DNA from: Kiritimatiellia bacterium
GTDB lineage: Bacteria > Verrucomicrobiota > Kiritimatiellia > RFP12 > DVOR01
Direction of reading: 5' to 3'
NCBI GenBank assembly: GCA_900771325.1
Contig: CAAGNN010000100.1
Location: 1 to 11,961, forward strand
DNA: 11,961 nt
Shown here piece after piece: positions 7,701 to 11,961 of the stretch. The translations under genes and the position numbers were made by a program. Positions within the stretch are counted from its first letter, which is position 1, and each line of letters starts with the position of its first letter. Under the pieces are notes generated by a model that saw only the letters and a program-made list of their open reading frames with translations, ran no database searches and was not told the DNA's origin.

Positions 7701-10700
7701 CCAATCTGGAACTCTCGCTCGTCTGCGAGGACAACGGCACGCAACGCACAGTCCAGAGCGACGCAGAGGGTGTGCTGTGCGTGGAGGACCTCCCCAACGG
7801 CCTCTACCACCTGGAGGGCGAGAGCGTCCTTGCTTGCCAGCCGACCGCCTTCAGCATCTCGGGGGCCACGGAGCTGGGCGACCTCCTCATCACGCCCAAG
7901 CCCTTCGTACACGGCACCGTCACCGAGGCTGCCACGCGCCGCCCCATCACCGGGGCAATCGTCTCGGCCACCCTCCCCGGCGGCGGCCGCACAGCCACCA
8001 CCGACGCCAACGGCCGCTACCGCCTTTACCTCGACGAAGCCGGCACCTTCACCCTAACGGTCACCGCGCAGGCGGCCTTCGGCCAGACGACCTCGCGCGA
8101 GGTCACCTTGGCTCCGGAGGAGACGTGTCAGACGGTGGACTTTGCGCTGGAGCTTGGCGGCATCTTGCGAGGCCGCGTCACGGGCGATCTAGCCACCCTG
8201 GAGCCGGAGTGCCTTAGCCTGACTACGGGCACACAGCAGCTCCGCGTGGCAATTCAGGCCGACGGCACCTTTGAGAGCGAACCATTGCCGGCTGGCACCT
8301 ATCAGGTCAACTCTGGCAACCGGAATCGCTTCCGTGTGGTCAACGCGCCGGTCTCCGCCACCCTCACTGCCGGTGCCGCCACTGAATTGGAACTGGCGCT
8401 TGTCAAGGCCCCGGCTGTTGCCTACGATGACCTTCCCGTGCTTGCGCCCGGAGAGCCACTCCCCACCAAGCCGAATTGGCCTGGCATTAACAATCCGCAG
8501 TGGGACTTCGATGGCGATGGCACCGTCGACTCCACCGACCCCACGCCGAGCCTCTCCTATCCGGACATCGGCACCTACACGCCCACCCTCACCTACACCG
8601 ACGACGAGGGAAACACCCATACCGAAACACTCGATCCCGTCCGGGTTCTCCCCACAATCAACGAGGACGACTACCCCTATCAGGACAACGTGAAGGACTT
8701 CTCGGGCTTCTCCGGCGACTGCGTGGTGCAGATTACGGAGACAACCGTTATCCTAGAGCCGGTTGACGAGGTCTTTAACGACCTGGCCGAAGGCGACATC
8801 TTCCTGCTCCCCGAGAGCCAGCTGCCCTTCCTCGTCACCGGCACACCCACCACCTTGGAAGAGGGCAATCTTTGCGTCCCCTGCCAGCCCGCCCAGCCTC
8901 ATCAAGTCCGCCAGATTCCGACCACCGTGCCCGATGAGGTGATTATCAGGTCCATCCCTAAGCGAACATGGCATATCATTCAGATAAACGAGACTATTCT
9001 GGATTCCGAGGGGCCGGAAGCGTCTCTCTTCCGTGTCACAGCCGAGGGCGATTTAAGCGCCTCGTTCAGTGTCAATGTCTCACTTTCTGTATCGGGAAAG
9101 AAGTACTGGAAACGTACCGATGAGTTCGAATGGACTTCGGGGTATGAATTCCTCCTGCGCTCGGAGAACTCGATAGGCTGTACCCTCAGCGCGGAGGCCG
9201 GGCTCTCCATCGAGTTGCTCTCGGATAAGTTGTGGGACGAATGGCTCATTCCTATTGCCGGCATCCCAGGTTTATCGCTTAGGGTCAAGCCCTATCCGAC
9301 CCTGAAGGTCAGCGGGGATAGCACGGCTGAGGTTAGCGTCGAAAGCGGATACAACTTTGAGATACGCTGTAACACATTTACGGGAATAGACGTTTTGGAG
9401 AATCGCCCCTATACTGAGAGGCGGCTATCGGTGGAAGAAGGCATTGAGCTGATGGGCGGTGTTGGGTTTGATGTGAGCCTGATTTTGGGCCTTAAAAAGG
9501 CAAATCTTGGGCTCCTGGGCATAGATGGTTCGTTCGGGCTGGGCGTTCGCTATTCCAACAACCGTCCGCGTGAAGAGGACCGGCCATATACTGCCACGCT
9601 GACGCCAATTGCGGGCGGGTCGATTACGGTGCATCTGCTCACGCTAGAAATCGGGGCATTCTCGGGCTCTCTGTACACCAAGGACTTCTCTCTTAATCTA
9701 GCGGAATCGCTGGCAGGCACCCTTTATCGGTCGCCGATGCCGTGTATCTACTACAACAGCGATGGCGCTGGCACCGTCGACTTCGTTGCCAGTTGCTCGG
9801 ATCCCACGCGCGCAGAGGAAATTATCGCCCGGAGTTGGGACTTTGGCGATGGCACAGGGGTTATCCCCATCGGCACCTTCTTCACCCATGTGTACGACCT
9901 TGCCTCGGAACAGACCGACGATGCCAAGGCCTACAAAGTCTCCTTGCGCCATACAATCGATCCGCCGTGGTGGACCTTCCTGCCGGAGCATACCCGCCTC
10001 CAACAGCGGAAGGTCTATCCCGGAACCTTCGCGAAGGAGTTCGATCCCGAGCTCGGCATCCCGCTCGGGGCCGACCAATCCCAAGTGCCGCAGTCGTGCG
10101 ACCCCAATGAGATGAACGGGCCGGCGGGGTTGGGTGAGCAGCGGCTCGTCAAGCCCGGCGAGTGGATGACCTATACCATCTACTTTGAGAATAAGTCTGA
10201 CGCGACCGGCGCCGCCCAGGAGGTCCGCGTCACCGAACAGCTCGACGACGCGCTCGACTGGAGCACCTTCGAGGTCCTCGACGTGGTCTACCGCAACCAG
10301 GTGGAGAGCGGCCTCTCGGGGCTGGCCAACGGTTCGGCCACCTCCGCGCTCGCGGGCACCGCCTACAAGGTCCGCTCGCAGGTCGCCTTCGATGCCGCCA
10401 CCGGCCAGGTGGAGTGGTATCTGCGCATCCTCGATGAGTCGACGGTCGACCAGTGGCCCGCCGATGCCTATGCCGGCATTCTCCCGCCGAACAACGCCGC
10501 CCACGAGGGCGAAGGGCACATCACCTACCGCGTCAAGCTGCGTGATGACCTCGCCGATGGCACGCGCGTCTCCGCCACTGCCTCCATCGTCTTCGATGCC
10601 AATGAGCCCATCGAGACCGACCCGGCGTGGTGGAACACCATTGCTTCGGCCCTTGACACGGTCGCCTTCGAGCAGTCTGCCATCGTCGTCGAGGCCGCGC

Positions 10701-11476
10701 AGGGTTATGCCGAACTCATCGTCAATGGCGGCTCGGAGCGCGCCGCAACTTCCGTTGTCCTGCAACGGGCAGGCGGCTCGATGGTCCAGGGCGAGGACTT
10801 CTACTTCCCGGAGTCGATCACCCTTACGTGGGCGCAGGGCGACCGCACCCCCAAACACCTCTACATCTCCTTCAACCCCCGCGCCGTCTCCCTGGGCGAC
10901 AAGACCCTCTCCTTCGTCTTGACCGATGCGAACGGCCTGCTGTTGGAATCGCCCAAGAGTTGCCAAATCACCGTCAAGCGCCACATCCCCGCGCTTACTT
11001 GGCCGGAGGCGGAGGCCCCCTCGGCGGTGTTGTCCGCCTGGGTCACCGAGGCCGCCGCCCGCGCCTTCATCACCGATGGTCCCCTCACCCTGGCCGCCGG
11101 GACCTCCCTCGCGCAGCTCGAGCAGGCCCGCGAGCTTGGCATCTTCCCGGCCCTCGAGGCCCGCTCCGGCGGCGGCGCTGACCTGGCCGTGGACTTCACC
11201 TTCACGGTTGGTGCGCTCCTGCCCCTCCCGGAGGAAGATGCCCTCACCTTCAACGCCCGCATCGTCGTCCACCAGGGCTCCATCGCCACCCCCTATCAGC
11301 CCCAGCTCTCGTTCACCCTCCTCGGCGGCTGCGAGCTCGATGGGAGCGACTGGACCCCGATGACCCCCACGGCCATCGGCACGCCCACCCCCTTGTCCGA
11401 TGACGAGGCCATTATCCCCCTGCGCTTCGCCCATCCGCCCGTCTCCACCTGGTTTATGCGCCTCAAGGCCAATTAA
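1730..11476 (+). CDS. Giant secreted modular beta-rich protein (adhesin-like or surface/matrix), 3248 aa
   Basis: Signal peptide 1-19 (ALG|Q). Domains in order, by approximate residue: three modules of about 315 aa (20-963), each with a CDGxAL/WETAAL segment, a beta-helix cap 'GVTLxVxxGTVVKF' (at 130, 445, 760), a DDxxGGD loop and a Calx-beta domain; a fourth, altered module (964-1210; cap at 1119); a right-handed beta-helix (1229-1500) with the closing motif FVDPDGGDF at 1443; a CARDB-like domain (1512-1632); a PPC-like segment and an IPT/Ig-like segment ('LASLSPTWVEAK'); a 'FRNTSDVAVPAP' beta domain; carboxypeptidase-regulatory-like domains (about 1975-2225; 'VHGTVTEAATRRPITGA' from 2060); PKD with WDFDGDGTVD (from 2258); an unassigned beta-rich region (2310-2665); PKD with WDFGDGTG (from 2703); a 'SCDPNE...YTIYFEN...IVFDANEP' domain (2789-2970); a final Calx-beta (2976-3083); and an unassigned C-terminus (3084-3248). 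I see no LPXTG, PEP-CTERM or membrane anchor and no enzymatic motif. Domain calls are by motif only. A role in adhesion or matrix binding is inferred; such giant proteins are typical of PVC bacteria. The frame is intact throughout. Confidence 0.9.
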   Translation: MRRWFGVVCALAAAGSALGQVELAQWGAASSAAVRVDARPVALASGREALPTALGEVACDGVALAGGAWETAALPDGWHTLTAEAATNAVSVLTLNGPGVQVHGGRLGGDVRWAAESVQVVRHWVVVPSGVTLSVQAGTVVKFAEGSGLWVEDGGKLEVEAAEAGSYATFTALADDARGGDSDWRAGEGAGATWQLVLAPNATFADNGLLEARYGKSVPRWGSVSIGDAVTSELYETVRVPITVSGTRTEPLTVAWETADGTAVAGEDYGASAGRLTWQSGESTTKYAEIPILPDEASEETEHFKVRIVLAYGLNITRAEATVTLNNYDPAEGPFGALAHASGTSEAVRVDARETLGGRLAHGTVALSEVAGEVTCDGAAVAEGLWETAALADGLHTLAQAGQEARVTTLNTPAVHIAYGRLSEDTTWSAAQTHLVRNWVVIPKGVTLTVTAGSVVKFTPGSGIWIEDGGKLDVQGSAEELVVFTHSADNNLGEQVSFEAEAEATMNAYAIVKGPNATFTDNGWLAAKWLDVATFGRITLHPATTAVTAGAVRVPVTLSGTRNAPFVLRWVAEEGSAKLGEDYTLAAGELSWSGTSEGTKHIVIPILDNPENTERRSFKVRADIVCGMNVSPDPVEVTLYRNGLEAQLGAGSPFAWESRQSAAVRLDGRLDEAGAVASGSEAVHPWAGAACDGEALTSGAWETAALADAWHTLTLDDAARELLTLNDPGVRVVGGRLAEATQWTAEAVYVVRHWVVVPRGVTLQVAAGTVVKFLPGTGLWIEDGGTVEITGEAGQDVIFTDFEDDSAGGDTDRREPSEAPAQNRWQVKRAPSGTLKENGYWQVRGHTLGVNFATVAIQDALAREAQGEVWVPVTISGTRKAFFSLDWEAVSGTASVAEDLGETVSGTLAWSSTDQGTQFIRIPVVQDGVVEGCEQLTVRLTAVRGANASRREAAVTLYDSEPAADGEALAVSWESEGNQPTSPAATVRALQENFQDTLIVGGEQPFRYSPYWQAQTEDWRACTVEIACARTGAAEQRVLFRGDAGAEGEFLWRVQNLDDGELLLSHRIYGPDGTLRATTSRMLRYLSASELHSGVIGEDTVWQAGKVHLVYGDVTVASGVTLTIEPGAVVKFCDGTGLYGEDYTAVILGQGVTFTHFADDTCGGDTNLDGSRSQPNYGTYTLGGHIVTDEKTAFRCRQETNLSTIKSDTTRLESGNVYLVDKDLTFTSGQSLIVEPGVVVKFAANTSMTFQSGATLQAQGTRAEPIFFTSIKDDAHGGDTNEDGDATSPQAGDWHQVNVLGMASLDHVSFLYCSAKNNQGGLFVGGTVEARNSTFAHCMYDCCRVVGGSLRAENCVFTDGSMGAATAGGHADFVNCVFNGLTIAVRWANGTYANCIFSDIASTFMDSAGSDFSHCLYWNAPGFGPQSASLVGQNGNVWGDPCFVDPDGGDFHIQLGSAAVDMADGSVAPALDYYGQPRMDIETAEKLGEPAANGAIPDAGIHELMPRTTEADTDLALDTIELPQAGAVGGEITLAWTVQNVGAKAVDGSWRDALSLVNDGSGQEVPLGTFVVEGYIAPGGTKRTERTVIVPPLAEGAWRVKVVANAYRDVWEGALTSNNLLLSEETITLSVQTLSLGTTSWFFSAGGWQLWRIPAEAAGCSLTLTAPRGASVAYSVAPFGEQIATKHVTTFTASPGLAGGWLYVETPEMAQEVILALESRIELASLSPTWVEAKRQTLTLTLQGAGFTEQSQCSLLTEAGESIRADAVVCLSAGTLRATFTDITLAEEARYTPMVEEGSQRATLPAALLATNRVSADGIEAEISIPSAIRPGRLYEAALTFRNTSDVAVPAPIFKVVAQRGAILSLTADFAQQAESLVLVGIAAEGEAGVIAPGASGRLPFFFKGTDSGSPLISFSTMKPNSPFALNSRFSSAQAYIAAMSQAATALNSTSPTPIYDAERISVYAQLMADGLADGRLLAKLYDTELQAPAANLELSLVCEDNGTQRTVQSDAEGVLCVEDLPNGLYHLEGESVLACQPTAFSISGATELGDLLITPKPFVHGTVTEAATRRPITGAIVSATLPGGGRTATTDANGRYRLYLDEAGTFTLTVTAQAAFGQTTSREVTLAPEETCQTVDFALELGGILRGRVTGDLATLEPECLSLTTGTQQLRVAIQADGTFESEPLPAGTYQVNSGNRNRFRVVNAPVSATLTAGAATELELALVKAPAVAYDDLPVLAPGEPLPTKPNWPGINNPQWDFDGDGTVDSTDPTPSLSYPDIGTYTPTLTYTDDEGNTHTETLDPVRVLPTINEDDYPYQDNVKDFSGFSGDCVVQITETTVILEPVDEVFNDLAEGDIFLLPESQLPFLVTGTPTTLEEGNLCVPCQPAQPHQVRQIPTTVPDEVIIRSIPKRTWHIIQINETILDSEGPEASLFRVTAEGDLSASFSVNVSLSVSGKKYWKRTDEFEWTSGYEFLLRSENSIGCTLSAEAGLSIELLSDKLWDEWLIPIAGIPGLSLRVKPYPTLKVSGDSTAEVSVESGYNFEIRCNTFTGIDVLENRPYTERRLSVEEGIELMGGVGFDVSLILGLKKANLGLLGIDGSFGLGVRYSNNRPREEDRPYTATLTPIAGGSITVHLLTLEIGAFSGSLYTKDFSLNLAESLAGTLYRSPMPCIYYNSDGAGTVDFVASCSDPTRAEEIIARSWDFGDGTGVIPIGTFFTHVYDLASEQTDDAKAYKVSLRHTIDPPWWTFLPEHTRLQQRKVYPGTFAKEFDPELGIPLGADQSQVPQSCDPNEMNGPAGLGEQRLVKPGEWMTYTIYFENKSDATGAAQEVRVTEQLDDALDWSTFEVLDVVYRNQVESGLSGLANGSATSALAGTAYKVRSQVAFDAATGQVEWYLRILDESTVDQWPADAYAGILPPNNAAHEGEGHITYRVKLRDDLADGTRVSATASIVFDANEPIETDPAWWNTIASALDTVAFEQSAIVVEAAQGYAELIVNGGSERAATSVVLQRAGGSMVQGEDFYFPESITLTWAQGDRTPKHLYISFNPRAVSLGDKTLSFVLTDANGLLLESPKSCQITVKRHIPALTWPEAEAPSAVLSAWVTEAAARAFITDGPLTLAAGTSLAQLEQARELGIFPALEARSGGGADLAVDFTFTVGALLPLPEEDALTFNARIVVHQGSIATPYQPQLSFTLLGGCELDGSDWTPMTPTAIGTPTPLSDDEAIIPLRFAHPPVSTWFMRLKAN
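1787..2725 (+). repeat. Internal module 1 of gene 2 (residues ~20-332)
   Basis: First copy of the coding repeat: AVRVDAR anchor (Val34), CDGVAL and WETAAL, cap GVTLSVQAGTVVKF (130-143), ADDARGGD (Asp175), then Calx-beta with SGTRTEPLTVAW (SGTR at 245-248) and GEDY. The boundary is set by similarity to the next copy and is approximate. Confidence 0.85.
2726..3670 (+). repeat. Internal module 2 of gene 2 (residues ~333-647)
   Basis: Second copy: AVRVDAR anchor (Val348), CDGAAV and WETAAL, cap GVTLTVTAGSVVKF (from 445), a degenerate ADNNLGE in place of the DDxxGGD loop, and Calx-beta with SGTRNAPFVLRW and GEDY. The cap lies exactly 945 nt after that of module 1. At DNA level it is the most diverged of the three. 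Confidence 0.85.
3671..4618 (+). repeat. Internal module 3 of gene 2 (residues ~648-963)
   Basis: Third copy: AVRLDGR anchor (Val664), CDGEAL and WETAAL, cap GVTLQVAAGTVVKF (from 760), EDDSAGGDTD (Asp804), and Calx-beta with SGTRKAFFSLDW. The cap lies exactly 945 nt after that of module 2. Its DNA is strikingly close to module 1 around 3978-4019 (compare 2088-2129). Confidence 0.85.
8054..9700 (+). other. Codon-usage island inside gene 2
   Basis: Within gene 2 the codons CTA, TTA and TCA are absent from 1730 to 8053 and again after 9700. Between them I found at least nine: 8054, 8189, 8753, 9053, 9080, 9272, 9425, 9644 and 9698. AT-richer sequence is most obvious from about 8930 to 9760. The segment encodes the end of the carboxypeptidase-regulatory-like domains, PKD 1 and the unassigned beta-rich region. 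It may have a separate origin or be under different selection. Confidence 0.7.
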
Positions 11477-11534
11477 CCTCGGGGTGGGGGCTGTTGACAT
11501 AGCTCCTGCGGACTGCTCGCCCTGCACCCCGGGA

Positions 11535-11564
11535 GCCCCCCGGCGCGGGGGGCAACGCCCCCGC
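11535..11564. repeat. Pair of overlapping, mutually exclusive GC hairpins
   Basis: GCCCCCC (11535-11541) pairs with GGGGGGC (11547-11553), a perfect 7-bp stem. The same G run can instead form GCGGGGG (11545-11551) with CCCCCGC (11558-11564), also a perfect 7-bp stem. The two structures share one arm. This resembles a REP-like intergenic element. No T tract follows. Confidence 0.6.
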
Positions 11565-11644
11565 ACTCCAAGAAAACCCGGCCCCACCTCTGGCCGCGCC
11601 TGCCTTGCGCCCTCGGCCACTCCAATGGCCGCGCCTGGCCTCCA

Positions 11645-11673
11645 CCCCGCCTGGCGCGGGGCTTCTTTATCTT
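11645..11673 (+). terminator. Intrinsic terminator of the two-gene unit
   Basis: CCCCGC (11645-11650), loop CTGGC, GCGGGG (11656-11661), then the T-rich tail CTTCTTTATCTT. It lies about 170 nt after the gene 2 stop codon on the same strand and is the best terminator in the window. Confidence 0.7.
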
Positions 11674-11712
11674 CCATCCAGTTCTCCTCCTGCCATCACC
11701 GGTGTTGGCATA

Positions 11713-11779
11713 GCGCCTTCGCTTCGCTCGGCCTTCTGTGGCGCGGCATATTTGCCGCGCAGCGAGCGTCAGCGAGCGC
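11713..11779. repeat. Large imperfect palindrome (REP-like element)
   Basis: The inner stem GCGCGGCA (11741-11748) / TGCCGCGC (11753-11760) is perfect over 8 bp with loop TATT. The outer arms also pair: GCGC 11713-11716 with 11776-11779, CGCT 11720-11723 with AGCG 11771-11774, and CGCTCG 11725-11730 with CGAGCG 11763-11768. The total span is 67 bp. The TTCGCTTCGCTC arm is of a type often seen in dispersed intergenic palindromes. It lies between the terminator and the right array. Confidence 0.6.
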
Positions 11780-11820
11780 CTGGCTCAAAGCCCCTAGCTC
11801 CACCCCTTGCCGCGCCCTTC

Positions 11821-11961
11821 CCCCCGACCCGCCCCGGGTTGACCCCCGACCCGCCCCGGGTTCGCCTCGCATCCGCCCCGGGTTGACCCCCGACCCGCCC
11901 CGGGTTCGCCTCGCATCCGCCCCGGGTTGACCCCCGACCCGCCCCGGGTTGACCCCCGACC
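11821..11961. repeat. 22-bp GC-rich tandem repeat array (right)
   Basis: This is the same repeat family and orientation as the left array. GGGTT cores lie at 11836, 11858, 11880, 11902, 11924 and 11946, all 22 bp apart. Two unit types alternate: GGGTTGACCCCCGACC+CGCCCC at 11836, 11880, 11924 and 11946, and GGGTTCGCCTCGCATC+CGCCCC at 11858 and 11902. The array is cut by the window end. Confidence 0.95.

Larger units (their letters stand above)
11477..11820. other. Non-coding 3' region with several GC hairpins
   Basis: No credible gene lies in these 344 bases. Open frames here have no supporting ribosome binding site and continue into the tandem array. Contents are two mutually exclusive hairpins (11535-11564), a CGGCCA-CTCCAA-TGGCCG hairpin (11614-11631), a direct repeat TGGCCGCGCCTG (11591 and 11626), the intrinsic terminator and a large palindrome (11713-11779). 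Confidence 0.8.

Noticed and set aside
1529..7912. A 2127-codon open frame on the minus strand opposite gene 2
   Set aside because: It is in codon register with gene 2, so its stops can come only from CTA, TTA or TCA codons, which the high-GC gene avoids here. It has no ribosome binding site, a GTG start, a composition dominated by R, G, H and A, and no domain. It also overlaps gene 1 antisense.
11494..11499. Perfect TTGACA -35-like hexamer after gene 2
   Set aside because: No -10 element lies at 16-18 nt downstream and no gene follows before the array.
9698..11677. A 659-codon minus-strand open frame
   Set aside because: It is in the same antisense register as the previous case, with the same codon-bias explanation. 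It begins inside the terminator region and has no recognisable protein features.
11400..11930. Plus-strand open frame of 176 codons across the gene 2 end and the array
   Set aside because: It overlaps the end of gene 2 in another frame, runs through the terminator and encodes only translated tandem repeat (P/R/G-rich).
1..11961. Window as a closed circle joined through the arrays
   Set aside because: Joining the end to the start gives GACC+CCCCGGG, two bases off the repeat phase, so the ends do not meet cleanly. Truncation inside arrays is simpler.

Overview
High-GC bacterial DNA carrying two same-strand genes between two copies of a 22-bp tandem-repeat array. The most likely source is the Verrucomicrobiota/Kiritimatiellota/Lentisphaerota (PVC) group. 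I infer this from the gene content, not from a marker gene: an N-terminal 'QQRWPWNG' module ahead of a formylglycine-generating-enzyme-like (SUMF1) domain, and a giant secreted protein made of beta-helix caps, Calx-beta, CARDB-like, carboxypeptidase-regulatory-like, PKD and 'DPNE' modules. The window holds no rRNA, tRNA, CRISPR array, transposase or reverse transcriptase.

Layout. Bases 1-163 are a 22-bp tandem array cut by the window edge. A good sigma70-type promoter (TTGACT, 17-nt spacer, TACACT) lies at 189-217. It is followed by a leader of about 270 nt containing a 127-nt extended imperfect hairpin (309-435). Gene 1 (493-1674) encodes a 393-aa secreted SUMF1-fold protein that lacks the catalytic cysteine pair. 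After 55 nt with a small GC hairpin comes gene 2 (1730-11476), a 3248-aa secreted multidomain protein. Both genes have a strong Shine-Dalgarno sequence 5 nt from the start codon and an N-terminal signal peptide, and they are probably co-transcribed. Bases 11477-11820 are non-coding, with several GC-rich hairpins, an intrinsic terminator (11645-11673) and a REP-like palindrome. From 11821 the 22-bp array resumes in the same orientation and runs off the end.

Gene 2 begins with three copies of a module of about 315 residues (WETAAL segment, beta-helix cap, DDxxGGD loop, Calx-beta), then a fourth, altered copy and a right-handed beta-helix. The C-terminal half carries the other modules and ends without a recognised sorting signal. 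A 1.65-kb segment (about 8054-9700) has codon use unlike the rest of the gene and encodes a beta-rich region I cannot assign.

Working model (inference): the two proteins are exported and act at or outside the cell surface. The giant protein would be an adhesin-like or matrix protein, and the SUMF1-fold protein a non-enzymatic binding partner. The C-terminal loop of the SUMF1 protein resembles the variable region of targets of diversity-generating retroelements, but no template or reverse transcriptase is present here.
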